From the NCBI GenBank assembly GCA_015501055.1, contig JADNYV010000001.1, forward strand, positions 1,302,001 to 1,366,000: a DNA stretch of 64,000 nucleotides, in the 5' to 3' direction. Source of the stretch: Mucidula mucida (taxonomy: Eukaryota > Basidiomycota > Agaricomycetes > Agaricales > Physalacriaceae). A model generated the notes under the pieces. It saw only the letters and a program-made list of their open reading frames with translations, was not told where the DNA came from and did not search any database. Each line of letters starts with the position of its first letter. The first letter of the stretch is position 1. Of the stretch, positions 23,204-35,295 are shown one piece after another. Made by a program: the position numbers and the translations under genes.

Positions 23204-24191
23204 ATGGCCGAGCCAGCCTGGCAGGAGATCCTGCGACTGCGATTAACCGAACGAAATGCAAGAGAATCCTCATTTTCGCCCATCATCGAACAATGTACGC
23301 CCTAATATCCATCCACCTACATTGTTATACTCAAGCAGCGCGCCAGACCGCCGCCTCGCACAGCAGACCAAGTTCTTCAAGGAGCGCAACACCCAGTTCC
23401 TACGGGCAGCGCAAACTGTAAGAGGGACCAATCCCAGCAGTTCCACTGTTTTCGTCGCTGGAACAGGCGAAGAGTGAGCCAGTCACGTTCTCTGCTGTCC
23501 GTCCTTGACAGTATCTTCCAGGAATCCTGTTTTATCGGCCTACACCGCATCTTTAGAGTCCCAGATATCTTCCCTACGAGATGAAATCGCGAGCGCCTAC
23601 AAATCCCAGACCCAAAATACACAGAGATTACTGGCCATGACAGAAACTTTACGGGAAAAGGAAGAGCTATCGCGGGTAGGGGAGGAGAGCCTAAGAAAGG
23701 CCAGAGATGAGCTTGGAGGTCTGCGGCGTAAAGTCGAGCAGCACGGCGAGCTTATGGGGGAGAAAGACCGCACAGTCCAAGTACGCACGTCTCTCTCTAG
23801 CGTCTTACTATCATTTACATGCGTCTAGATTCTGCACGACGAAATTAGCACCCTACAACTTGAGCTGGGGCAGATCGAGGAGCGTAATCAGACTCTCCTC
23901 AAAGACAACGCCAAGTTGTTGCAGCGCTGGCTCGACGCTAAACAAGCTGAGGCCAACAAGATGAACGAGGCTAACGAATTCTATGAGAACATGCGCACTC
24001 GACATCAGACCGTATCTAATTGGAGAGATGAGACTTTAGGAGCCGCTACACCAAGCAATGGCGCCGATTCCTCATCTCAAACATCAGAGTCGGGAAACGG
24101 GGATCTCAATGGGGTTGCCAAACAGACGGAGACGAAGGATGGGACGCTATCTCAAACGGAGAAGGGCATGGATCCGACACCGAATGGTTGA
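23204..24191 (+). CDS. ATG16: Autophagy protein ATG16
   Basis: Four exons (23204-23294, 23347-23473, 23522-23780, 23829-24191) give 279 residues. The N-terminal Atg5-interacting region reads MAEPAWQEILRLRLTERNAR ... PIIEQYRRLAQQTKFFKERN. A long coiled coil follows, from YTASLESQISSLRDEI to the family-conserved DEISTLQLELGQIEERN...DNAKLLQRWLDAKQAEANKMN. As in most fungal ATG16 proteins there is no WD40 part. ATG16 dimers hold Atg12-Atg5, the E3-like complex for Atg8 lipidation at the phagophore. The C-terminal 70 residues are low-complexity. Confidence 0.93.
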
Positions 24192-24599
24192 TGGTGGACA
24201 ACCAGGAGGATTAGATGCTTTACCATACCCGCTGTTGTCCCACCACCAGATATCCTACTAATATTGCTTTCTTGCTTGCTCGTATTCTGTCAAATCGCAT
24301 TTTTCAAATCGATACATTGAATACACATACATGCGTGTCAGTCAGATGAAGAAAGATGTATGGTATGAGGATGCAACAATAGAGATAAGAAAAAGGTCAA
24401 AATGGAAACTCATCGACGGGGATATACATACGGAGGGACAGACGGAGACGTAGAACAAAAACTCTTGAGATGTATGTCAGAAAAGATGATGATGATGAGC
24501 ATGCGTTTGAGGGGAGATAAACATTATGACGAAAAAGATAGAGACGGTACGCAAACAGAAAGAAGAAAAATACTGGAAGAGAAATAGCAATGAATTCAC
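24192..24599. other. Convergent 3' region of ATG16 and the Pub1-like gene
   Basis: 408 bp of A-rich sequence with short repeats such as GATGATGATGATGAG near 24486. No gene recognised. Confidence 0.5.
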
Positions 24600-26054
24600 T
24601 CAAGGAGCCTGCATTTGCGTGTCAGGTTGCTGGGATCCTGCTTGACCGTAGTAGCCTGCAGTACGAGTCAGTCATAGTCATGCTGAATCATGATACCACT
24701 TACCAGCCCAGTAGTTGGAGTAGTAGGCACTTGGGTCACCGCCCCATTGTGCCGCACCAGCTTGACCAGCCGCACTCGGATCCGTCGACTGCTGCGCTCC
24801 AGTTAGACCAAGAGCCGTAGAACCCGTAGCCGCTTGAGGCATGCCAGGAGAACCAGGTCCACCGGCATAGCCATTGTATGGGTACTGGCTGTAAGAGGCG
24901 GGCTGAGGCATGCCGTACATAGGCTGAAAGGTGGTAAGTACGAAACTTTGGTTGAGAACTTTGGTTAACGAACCATGTTCCCGTAAGGTGAAGCTGGTGC
25001 AGTCGTTGGACTGATTGGCTGGGCAGCTCCAGCATCGGCTCTATCTTTACCCCAGCTGCATTTGATAGATCGACCATGTACCATCTGACCTTGAAGCTGG
25101 ACGATGGCAAGAGCGGCGTGCTCGTGGGTATCGAGCTTGACGAATGCAAAACCACGATCTGCTTGCATCCGGATCTCCGAGAGATATCCGATGGATTGGA
25201 ACAATGGTATAAGGTCCGCCTGAGTGCAGTATGGGACGAGATTGCCAACGTAGACGGTAGTATTGTATGCAGGGGTCTGCTGGACAACGGCTTCGTAGGA
25301 GAGAGGTCCACCTGAAAAGTTGATGGGGGCTGGGGCCGTGCCGACAGCGCCAGGACGAGGGGACACTGTGGTGGGAACTGGGCCCATATTGCCGCCTCCA
25401 ATACCACCGCTGGGGGGAGCACCTTGAGTTTTCTGGTTCGCCCAGTTGACACGAATGGCACGGGATCCAAGCCATTCACCGTTCATAGTCGCGATAGCCT
25501 GCTCTGCGTCCGTTTTATCGCGGAATGCGAGGAAACCGTATCCACGAGACTTTCCGGAGTTCATATCCCACATAACCCTCGCATCCGACATGGTACCGAA
25601 AGCGCTGAAGGCTTTAGCGAGGACTTCATCGTTGACTTCCGGACTAAGGTCGCCGACAAAAACGTGATAGTGTCCAGTGGTGTCCTCTTTGTTCTGCTGG
25701 CCCTGGTAAGCCCAGTTGACACGGATCTCAGTGTCAAATATTTTGCGCCCGTTAAGAGTCTGAAGAGCGGTCTCTGCCGCACGCATGTCCATGTACTCCA
25801 CAAAGCCATAGTTCAGACCACCGTGCTGATAGTTCCTGTCCGGAATGATTTTAACGTGTTGAACGGGTCCAGCCACGGCGAAGATTTCAGTGAGCATGTA
25901 TTCGGTGACTCGAGGGCTAAGGTTGCCGACGTAAAGATGAGCACGTCTCTGACCGAGGCAAGATGGTTGGATGAGCACAAAGAGTTGAAAAAAAAAGATG
26001 AATGGGGAGACTCACCGGCGCTTCCGCAGGACCTCCCATTCCCATTGGATTCAT
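24600..26054 (-). CDS. PUB1: TIA1/Pub1-type RNA-binding protein with three RRMs
   Basis: It starts MNPMGMGGPAEAP-RRAHLYVGNLSPRVTE. RRM1 has LYVGNL and YGFVEYMD; RRM2 has HVFVGDLSPEV and SRGYGFLAFRD; RRM3 has TVYVGNLVPYC and RGFAFVKLD. The C-terminus is Gln/Gly/Tyr-rich (GYAGGPGSPG, AYYSNYWAGYYGQAG) and prion-like, ending QMQAP at 24600. Family members bind U- and AU-rich RNA and regulate mRNA stability, splicing and stress-granule assembly. The last coding exon is short and follows an intron starting GTAAGT at about 24704. RNP1 and RNP2 aromatics are intact in all three RRMs. Confidence 0.93.
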
Positions 26055-26359
26055 GATGTGAAAGTATGGAATAAAAAGTAGATCTAGATAAGTATCATTC
26101 AGCCAGGGGCCGGGGAGCAGAAGACGCAAAATACGCACGAAAAAGACGAAAAAACAGCCAGTTATATGATATCGAGGAGAGCAGGAAATAGAGACAGACA
26201 GAGGAAAGAGATGACGGGAAAAAAAGATGATGGCGCCTTCGACGGTTAAGAGTCAAGACGAAGTAAAACTCAGCAAATGTGGGTTGGTCGCGCCACGTGG
26301 CAATCACGTCAGCAACAATGAGGTAATGAGCTCTGTTTGGTGTAGACTACGTTCTGCTG
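26055..26359. other. Upstream region of the Pub1-like gene
   Basis: 305 bp between the Pub1-like start and the prohibitin stop, both on the minus strand. A/T-rich with pyrimidine trac on the minus strand; no gene. Confidence 0.5.
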
Positions 26360-27551
26360 CTACTTCTTGTCTGCAGGAATATTCAGTAACACGTTCCCGC
26401 CACCGCCACCGCCGCTTGGAATATAGGTGACATTGGGATTACTCGCGAGCGAGTTGGCAATCGCTTTGCTCGCCTCAATTTTGCGGAACGTCACAAACCC
26501 GTCTCCAGCTTTTCCGAGTGCCTGTGAGATAATGGTCGCAGCTTGCGCCTCACCCTCGGCACGAATGACTGCAGCCTGTCTTTCTTGTTCCGCCTTCAAG
26601 TCTTTGAGTCAGTCAGTCCGTCATTCTACCGATTAACAACCCACCTTCTCGACAATGAACTTGGCACGTTCGGCATCTGTGGCAAAAAATCGTCAACGAC
26701 TATATGGTAATCTCAGTCTTTCGCACCTTGCTGAGCAATTTGCTTGGCCTCGACAGCTTGCGTGAATTCCTATGTGACGATGTGAGGCCAGACACGTCGC
26801 GGAGGCAATGAACGACATTACTTTTCCAAAGGTAAGATGCGTGATTGATACGTCTTCGAGGATGATGTTGAACTCTCCAGCCCTTTGGAGCAAGTCGGCG
26901 CGTATTCTTGACGACACCTGTAACTGAGGGTAAGCGTGAAACTGCGAAACAATTACAGCGACATACCACTTCACGTTGTGTGATCAGTTCTGCGGCATCA
27001 AACTGGGCGACAATACTCTTGAGTACTTCGTTTCCAATTGACGGTAACACCCTCTCGTCATAATCTAGACCCAAGCCTTGGTAAATGTTGGAGAGGTGGT
27101 CAATGTCTGGGCGTGACATGACGCGAAGGGTCAGCGACACCATCTGAAGATCTTTTGAGCCAGTCGTGGTAGAGATATTCTGAGTGACAGTTTCAGATGA
27201 GAGGAAATAGGACATTTAGATGAATTCGACTCGCCCGAGGCTTTATTCGAACATCGTACAGAATTGCCCGTTGAAGCCATGGTACCAAGAAGTGAGTCCC
27301 CTCCGTAGAGGCCTGTCAAGTATAAAGAAGTTGAACAATTGATTGTATGGTAACAATGTCACGTACTATTGCTCTCACACCAGAAAACCTGTCGAACATA
27401 ACGGCGCGGTACCCTCCCGGAACATCGTAAAGACTGGCATTCACGCCTGCAGCAACCACTGCAGCAGGGACTAGAAAAGATTTAGAGAAGATACGTATCA
27501 CAGGGAGTTGTACATACCCAAGAGCCGCGAAAGATTTTGAACGAATGCCAT
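26360..27551 (-). CDS. PHB1: Prohibitin-1
   Basis: It starts [21 protein letters not shown], an N-terminal membrane anchor, then [18 protein letters not shown]. The SPFH domain follows: [90 protein letters not shown] and [16 protein letters not shown] coiled coil ([29 protein letters not shown]) and NLPADKK-like end NIPADKK complete it. PHB1 forms ring complexes with PHB2 in the mitochondrial inner membrane, scaffolding m-AAA protease and cristae. The intron 27234-27180 has a GCGAGT donor. It is divergent from the aconitase gene. Confidence 0.95.
27180..27234 (-). other. GC-AG intron in PHB1
   Basis: CGG|GCGAGT donor and CTCAG acceptor restore IKPR-NISTTTG. No GT donor keeps this conserved join. 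Confidence 0.75.
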
Positions 27552-28026
27552 GACAGTCTAAGTAAGAAAGTAGAAGGTGCTCAGAAGACGCGGCGTCGGC
27601 CGGCAGCATCGTGCCGAGCCATTTGCAAAGCCATTGAAGCCGCTAAACTGAATCTCATTTGACCTCTCCAATCTTTAAGAACGGTGGACTGCATTTCGAT
27701 AACGTAAAGAGTCGATACATGTCTTTGGTGGTGTCCCGATTATACTTCCAAGTCGATACATAGGCGAGGACACAGCTCGGAACTTGAAGAGAATCAATCG
27801 TCGGCCGACCCGTTGCTCAACAAATCTCCCAATACGGCCTCTCTCTCAAGCGTCAAGGTACCTACTCGAGTACTCTAAGTATTTCTTTTGAGCTGGAATC
27901 AGTGCAAACCGTTTTCGGTCGAACAAGTCCGCCAATCACAGATCGACGTTTTGTTGGTGCTCGTTGTGGCAAGAACATTTTATCTCCTTTACGCTGACAG
28001 TCACTGGCGCGTTGCGCCCCCGCAAA
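27552..28026. promoter_or_regulatory. Divergent promoter region (PHB1 / aconitase) with a CCAAT box
   Basis: 475 bp between start codons. CCAAT lies at 27932-27936, about 91 bp before the aconitase ATG. In fungi CCAAT boxes bind the Hap complex, which controls respiratory genes; use of this copy is inferred. Confidence 0.5.
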
Positions 28027-31000
28027 ATGTTTCGAAATGCGGCACAGCGAGCAGCGCACCGTAGGTCGGCGCGTTATGCCACCTATGCTCCTCTTCCCGA
28101 CAAGAATTGTTCATCTATTACTCCGCCATACGCGCTCCTCATGCGCAACCTCGAACACGCTCGTCATGCACTCAAACGTCCTCTTACTCTTGCAGAGAAG
28201 ATCCTGTACAGCCATCTCTACGATCCGGAAAGTGCCTTGGCCAATGGACTAGTCAGAGGCGAGACCTACCTTCAACTTCGACCAGAGAGAGTAGCAATGC
28301 AGGATGCCTCTGCTCAGTGAGTGCTAATAACATACATATTAAGAAAAATCTCATTCACTTTAGAATGGCACTGTAGGATTTGATTTGGCTCCCAGTTTCT
28401 AATACTCACAAGCACGCGTTAGGCTACAATTCATGAGTGCAGGACTTGATCGAACGGCCGTTCCCTCGAGTATACATTGCGATCATCTCATCCAAGCTGT
28501 GGAAGGAGCTAAGTCGGATTTGGAGGTCAGTTCATGGAAGTATTTGGTTCATTAATTGACCTTCTTGTGGCAGAAATCAATCGTGTCGAATAAAGAGGTT
28601 TTCGACTTTTTAGAAAGTGCAGCTCGCAAGTATGGTATCGAGTTCTGGAAGCCGGGCTCCGGTATCATTCACCAGATTGTCTTGGAGAATTACGCCGCAC
28701 CGGGCATGCTTATGTACGGATTCATGGACCTTGCAGGCGTGCAACTGACGGGTATTTAGGTTGGGAACGGATTCACATACACCAAATGCCGGCGGTCTGG
28801 GAATGCTAGCCATCGGTGTTGGTGGAGCGGATGCTGTGGATGCTATGACTGGAACACCTTGGGAGCTCAAAGCACCGCAAGTTGTCGGTAAGCAGACGCG
28901 CGAAGTGTCCGATACAGGGATGTTTGAGAGATCTGTTCTTAGGCATACATCTCACCGGACAATTAAATGGGTGGGCAACAACTAAAGACCTTATCCTTCA
29001 CGTTGCCGGAAAGCTGTCTGTCCGGGTACGTGATCCTGTTTAACCTAGACGCGTAATAACGTCCATGTAGGGTGGGACAGGTCGCATTTTGGAGTATTTC
29101 GGTACTGGCGTTGATAGCCAATCATGCACTGGCCTGGCCACCATTGCAAACATGGGAGCGGAAGTGGGCGCAACGACCTCTACCTTTCCTTACTCTGCAA
29201 ATATGCGCGCTTATCTCTCAGCTACGGGTCGCTCTCCAGTTGCGCAAGCCGCTGATGTCGCTGCAGCTCAAGGTTTCTTGAGCCCCGATGAAGGAGCAGA
29301 ATACGACGAAGTCTTGTCAATCGTAAGATTCACGTTCTTACCTTGTGATGCAGTACCAAAGCAAGTGCGGTTTACAGAATCTTTCAGAGCTCGAGCCCAC
29401 TATCAACGGACCGTTCACACCCGACCTGGCCACCCCGATATCGGAGTTTGGTCGTTTCGTCAAGGATCAAGGCTGGAAGGATGAACTGAGCGCAAGCCTC
29501 ATTGGCTCATGTACTAACAGTTCATATGAGGATATGGCAAGTATCTGAACACCTCTACTTCTCGATGCTAACCAGGCATAGACGCGTGTTGCGGATCTCG
29601 CACGACAAGCCAAAGCGGCTGGATTGACCACCAAGGCATGTCACTCCCTCTGCCATTTCACATCGACTAATCCGTGCTTACAGGTTCCCTTCTTGTGCAC
29701 ACCCGGGTCTGAACAAATCCGCGCTACCATGGAACGAGATCATGTTACGTCCACATTGGAAGATGTTGGCGCTGTCGTCCTTGCCAATGCGTGTGGTCCA
29801 TGCATCGGACAATGGAAACGGGATGCCAACAAGGATGAAGAGAACGGTAATTCAGTCCCGCCAGTGTTTGTCATAATCTGATCTTCCACTTGCTAGCAAT
29901 TTTGACCAGCTTCAACCGCAACTTCAAGTCACGAAATGATGGCAACCGGCTGACCATGAACTTCCTCGCATCACCGACTATCGTCACCGCTATGGCCTTT
30001 TCCGGAAAGCTGTCCTTCAATCCTTTAACAGATTCGATCGACTTGCCTTCTGGCGAGAGCTTCAAGTTCCAACCGCCTTCGGGGCAAGATCTTCCCACTA
30101 ACGGATTCACTCCCGGAGATGTTACTTTTTATCCTAGCCCCGTGCCAGAGCCTTTTCCCGATACCGAGGTTGTCATCCAGAAAGATTCTCAACGCCTGGA
30201 GATTCTTGAACCGTTTACAAGTCCCTTCAAAGATTCCCAAAATCTCGAGCTGCCTCCGCTGAGAATTCTCATGAGGGTACGCGGAAAGTGTACGACCGAC
30301 CACATATCTGCTGCGGTATGGATGTCCTAAGGTTTACGTGCGTATTCTGGTATTCAAATGACTTTGTAGGGCCCTTGGCTGAAGTACAAAGGTCATCTGA
30401 CTAACATCTCTGAGAATCTTCGTAAGTTCGTTCATTCATTGTTTAGGCGTACTCTGACGACTTCCTTGTTAGTGATCACGGTAAGTCGGCTTTCTAAAGG
30501 AGAAGACCCTCGTTGACGTCTCTTAGGCCGTCAATGATGAGGGTGGAGATGTCAACGTTGCTGTCGACTACGATACGGACATGGGGCCGACAAACGGTAC
30601 CATTCCAGGTGTCGCTAAGCGTCTAAAGGCAAGGAACCAGCCATGGGCGCTGATCGTAGACGAGAATTATGGCGAAGGAAGTGCGAGGGAGCATGCTGCT
30701 CTTCAACCGCGCTTCTACGGTACGTTATGTCTTTCATGAATTTGACCTCGAAAATTCATTTCTCAGGATGTGCGATGATTCTTGCGCGTTCGTTTGCTCG
30801 TATCCATGAGACAAATCTCAAGGTGCTATTTGACTGCTTTCTGTCCGAACACCACGCTGATCGCCCACTAGAAACAAGGTGTTCTGCCACTATGGTTCGC
30901 GGACAAGTCGGACTACAACCGCATCGGGGCCGGGGATATCGTTGAGACCATTGGACTAAATGCTCTTTTGAAAGGCAATGCAACTGACGAATTCATCAAG

Positions 31001-31137
31001 ATCAAGGTCACACCAAGGATTGGTGAACCTTTTTTCGTCACTGCACGCCACACTATGTCTGCAGACCAGCTCAAGTGGTTAAAAGCAGGATCTGCCTTGA
31101 ACTACATACGCTCTGTCATGACAGATAAAAGTAGATA
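28027..31137 (+). CDS. ACO2: Mitochondrial aconitate hydratase (Aco2-like)
   Basis: A basic presequence ([20 protein letters not shown]) is followed by a full aconitase: [141 protein letters not shown] and [15 protein letters not shown]. The three 4Fe-4S cysteines (GSCTN, CGPC) are present. Aconitase interconverts citrate and isocitrate; Aco2-type paralogues in some fungi also serve lysine synthesis. Which role applies here is not shown. One coding exon is just 9 nt (28364-28372). All joins keep frame. Confidence 0.93.
28364..28372 (+). other. 9-nt coding micro-exon of the aconitase gene
   Basis: Bases AATGGCACT between a TTTAG acceptor and a GTAGGA donor complete the conserved QMAL-LQFM segment. 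Skipping it would keep frame but delete three conserved residues. Confidence 0.8.
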
Positions 31138-31173
31138 GATTATATATGTATACGATAATTATCCAAGTGACCC

Positions 31174-34100
31174 TCAAATATCCTGAAATTCACCGACATT
31201 CCATTTCTGATCACTCTTACTATTGAGGATCCGAAGCGTCTTCTCGGCAACGTTTAGCGCACTCGCGGGCATGTCGGCTAAGAGGGCGACTTTCAATCCA
31301 TGGCTGTCTCTGTTGACACCAGGCCGCATACGGTACGAATACGCAAAACGTCCTCCCTGTCAAATGATCAGCAAATTTTGACCTAAGGAGACATCAAACG
31401 CACCTCGGTTTCATCTACCGTTGTACAGAAAAACGACACGGTATCGAATGGACTTGGAAGGCGAAGTTCGCCTTCAGAGTACCCCAACATGTCGGCTAAC
31501 TCGTTGAAGTGAGTCGCGAACAGCGCTCGACACTGGTTCACTGTCACAAGATGATGAATCGTAGCGTATGCCAACGCAAGTCCATCCTTCACAGTCGTCC
31601 CACGTCCCACCTCATCCATAATGACTAGACTTCGAGGGGTTGCTCGTCGAAGAATTTCGGCAGTCTCCAGCATTTCGACCATGAAAGTGCTTCTGTCATG
31701 AAACAAATCATCTTTCGCGCCAATCCTAGAAAATAGTTGGTCTACGATGCCTAGCTCCGCGTAAGCGGCAGGCACGAAACATCCTGCTTGAGCGAGAAGG
31801 GAAACAAGGGCTGTCTGGCGAAGTAAAGTTGACTTCCCTGCCATGTTAGGCCCGGTTATAATGTGCATTCGCGAGGTGCTGCCGAGTTCTAATGAGTTTG
31901 ACGTGAACATCCGTCCCGAGGTCATTAGCCCTAGTTCAACAGTCGGATGTCTAGCATGAGCAACGCGGAAGGTGAGGCTAAGGGAAGGGATTAGAGAAGG
32001 GATACAGTACGGCGAGCGGCTTACTCGTCTCGCAAAATTGGTTTCACAAAGTTCATTTCAGCCGCCAGATTGGCGAACCCCAAGGTTACATCTAGTTCGT
32101 CTACGATCCTAGCGTTTCGGCGCAACAGCGGTGCATGACCATTGACCTGAATGTTAAAAGCCAGGTGTCACTTACGGTGCAATGAAAATTATGAGCCTTA
32201 CTTCGTTCCTCAGCGTGTCGAAAGCCTCCTTCTCGGCAGCAACAAGTAACGTCGATGTCTCGAAGATTTGGGCACCAAGACGCGCCCATTCCTGAACAGA
32301 GATTAATGAGTACTTGGAAGAAAGAAAACACGTACTCCATAGAAGTAGCTGATCGTAGTGTTGCTGGATTGAACAGGAATAAAGGCGGTGTCGTCGTCAA
32401 GACGCTTTCTGTCCCTTTTGGATTTGGCGATGTGGACATGGATGCCGATTCCCGGAGACGACCGGAGTGAAAGAGAAGCTGCGTCTATTCCGATTTTCAG
32501 TGATGTTGCACCTCGATTCATGGGCGGCACGCACCATATTTCAATTGCAACTTGTTCTCCAAATCTTCCTTCTCTTGCAGAAGACGGGCAAGTTGGCCAT
32601 GAAGAGATTGGAGAGTATCAGAAAACCTGCGACCATTAGTAGTGACACTGTGTAAATGAAAAAACGTACTGAGGTTTGATCGTCCACTTATTTATGGCGT
32701 AGCGCCATGATCTCGAGAAGACGTCAACACTAGGTGTTTCTTCTTCTTCTTCCGTTTCCTCTGATTCGACGGTGTCATTTGAATCCTTCTTTTGAAGTGC
32801 AGAATGGATTCTGGTGTGCAGGTCATCGAGGTTTGCCATTCGGGAAAGAAGAGAATCCAGGCTTGACCATTCCTCGGCGTTGAAGTTGTCTCTCTCCCTC
32901 ATTTCCAGAAGGCGCTCCTGCTCAATCCGTCGACGAAGATCGGACCAGGTGGCAGCGGTATTTCTGATGCCTAAGAGATCACTCGCGTCTCCTCGACCCA
33001 AGGAGAATTTTTGAACTATCCTACTGGCGTCCTCGAGTTTGGGGAGGAACTCCACGAGATCTTCCCTAAAGTAGGGTCTGTTATGGAAGAATTCCACGAG
33101 AGATAGTCTTGCGTTGATTTCTGGTATTGATGTACTAGGCGAACCTATGAGATTGTAAACGAAGGCATAACCAGACCCTCTTTCAAGCTTACCAAGCCAT
33201 CTCGTTAGCAGCCTGGTGCCACTAGTGGTGACCGTTCGTTTGATGGTGCTGAGAAGACTACCAGTTGTTCCACCTTCGCGTATGCTTTCCCGAATCTCTA
33301 GGGCTTTGATCGTATGTGAATCTATGTGCATACGTTCGCTGGTATGTTCTCGATTAGGCCGAGAAAGTTTGGGCATATGTTCGAGGAGATGAGCCTTGAG
33401 AAAACTTGTCAAAAGGTCAATGGACAACGTCTCTTCAGGTGTGTAAACAGATGGAACATTTTCTGCAGCCGCCGTGACCTCATCAGTAACGAGTTCTCGA
33501 GAGCCAGTCGTGATCTCCTCAGCATCAAGCTCCAGAGATGCATCAACAGGATTGGGGAGTAGGGTACTATCGGGATCGGGATCCTGCTGATATGGTTGTG
33601 TGGAGGGTGATTCATCAGGCGCCATGAACGATATGCAATGTTTATCCTCAGACAAAGCGGCAAACAAGGGATGTGCTCGATCTTGTTGAAAAGATTGGTG
33701 AAGGACGATTTCTCTGGGACCGATACGTGCAACATCATCCCGTACGCCCTCAAGGGTGGTAGATTTGGAATAGAACTCTCCAGTTGAGACATCAATCCAA
33801 GCCAGACCGACAGGCTGACTGCGTGACGGGTTTGACATATCCGTTGCATCGCCGGAAAGTCCGACAGCGAGAAGATAGTTATTCTCGTACTGATTCAGAA
33901 ACGACTCGTCAATTAAGGTTCCAGGAGTGATGACGCGAACGACGCGTCGCTCAAAGCTTTTCGCGCCTGGTCCGTGGTACTGTGGAAACTCCTCGCACAT
34001 GGCCACAAATTTTTTCTCTTGTTCGACCATGATCTTGAGATATTTGTCAAGATGCATGATTGGAAATCCACACATAGGAATGCGACGCTGGTCCCATTTA

Positions 34101-34973
34101 CGTGTTGTTTCCTTTATATTGAGAATACGAGCGATCTCCGTGGCCTGCTCAAAGTATGACTCGAAGAATGTTAACATATGTATGTAGAAGTCAGAGGCTG
34201 CTAAGTACCTCGTAGAATTGCCCGACACGAGTGAGTAATAGGCAATGCGGGAATTTTGCAAGATTTTCCAATATCTCCTTAGCAAGCGTGTTCTTCGGTT
34301 TTGAGCTGAGTTCATCGACGAACGCTGTCTCGTCTGTTCCAGAGTAAGGCTACACGATGAATCGAAGTAACAAAATTCTAACCTTCCGTCTGTTCTTCGG
34401 ATTTCTTCGATCGTCGTCGTTTGGGCCGGGACATGTTATCTCAAAATGCTGTTAAAAGGCAAAAAAATACGTAGGATAAGAAGCTCACCACATTGTTCTC
34501 CGTCTTCCGGAGGAGTCTTTCTTCGCGCACGTCTTGCTTTCGTGTCACTAGCTGAAGCCTCGACTTCACCGGCTGCGAGTTTGGTTCGCCTGGACCGTTT
34601 GACTTTTGGCGGCTCTGCCGACACGTTGTCAGAGTCTATTATATTCGCCACCTCCCGACTTCTGAGTTTTGGAGGCATCAATAGTGCTGCGGAGCATTAA
34701 TTGACGTGTCTTTCAACATGTAACCAACCGCGTACGTTCCTCATCTCGGCCCGTTCTCCATTCGCCAAGTGGGGGGGCAGGGGAGCCATCAGGGAGAACA
34801 CGAGATGTTGGAAGCTCCGTATACTTCTTCTGCGTCTTGACACCGTCTACTCTGGGCGCGGGTTCTTGCGTAGACACAGTTGTTGGTGTTGTTTTAGGGT
34901 CGACTGTGGTTAAAAGTCGTATGTGACGGCCAATACACAGCGGAACGCGCAACGACCGTGGCAGTAACACCAT
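31174..34973 (-). CDS. MSH1: MutS homologue MSH1 (mitochondrial DNA mismatch repair)
   Basis: It starts at 34973 with MVLLPRSLRVPLCIGRHIRL, a likely mitochondrial signal, then basic linkers (RRARRKTPPED, RPKRRRSKKSEE). Domain I has HCLLLTRVGQFYESYFEQATE and MCGFPIMHLDKYLK. Further on are VRVITPGTLIDESFLN, WIDVSTGEFY, and the lever/clamp region through 32.7 kb. The ATPase has Walker A GPNMAGKST, the RSTFMVEMLE signal, Walker B LVIMDEVGRGTT and the H-loop ATHFNELADM. It ends WNVGEFQDI. MSH1 guards mitochondrial genome integrity; the GFYELY-type mismatch motif appears as GQFYESY. Many introns; the one near 34383 is best read as 49 nt (GTTAGA ... GGAACAG). Confidence 0.93.
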
Positions 34974-35295
34974 GCACCGAACAGAGTCGCTGTCAGAAAG
35001 CGCAGGCGCTCGTTCGTGGTTGGAAGTGTTAAAGCGAGTCGGTCATGTGACGGGGTAGTACTCTCAACTTGACAGAGCATCCGCTCTAGATGGTCTCGAA
35101 ATCTGATCGCCTTTTGAGCTTTGGGTTACTCGACCCCAAATACCCCATTACAGTACCAACACGTATTGAGAAGCGTTCTTTGGTCGAAGAATCCAGTAAA
35201 ATACTCAAACTTTTCGAGCAGTCCTTAGCGGACTTTGAAAAGGGCAGGTTTGATCGGTTTGCGTTTCTCCCTTACACCAATACGTTCTTGCCAAA
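34974..35295. promoter_or_regulatory. Divergent promoter region (MSH1 / septin)
   Basis: 322 bp. An ORF running from 35090 is 5' leader in a different frame from the septin and is not conserved. Confidence 0.5.

Noticed and set aside
34383..34415. Frameshift in MSH1
   Set aside because: A 33-nt intron would be too short and out of phase, but using the later acceptor GGAACAG gives a 49-nt intron that restores frame exactly.
35090..35295. Upstream start for the septin
   Set aside because: The frame differs from the septin exon, and MSFAGRRRGNK at 35296 fits the family.
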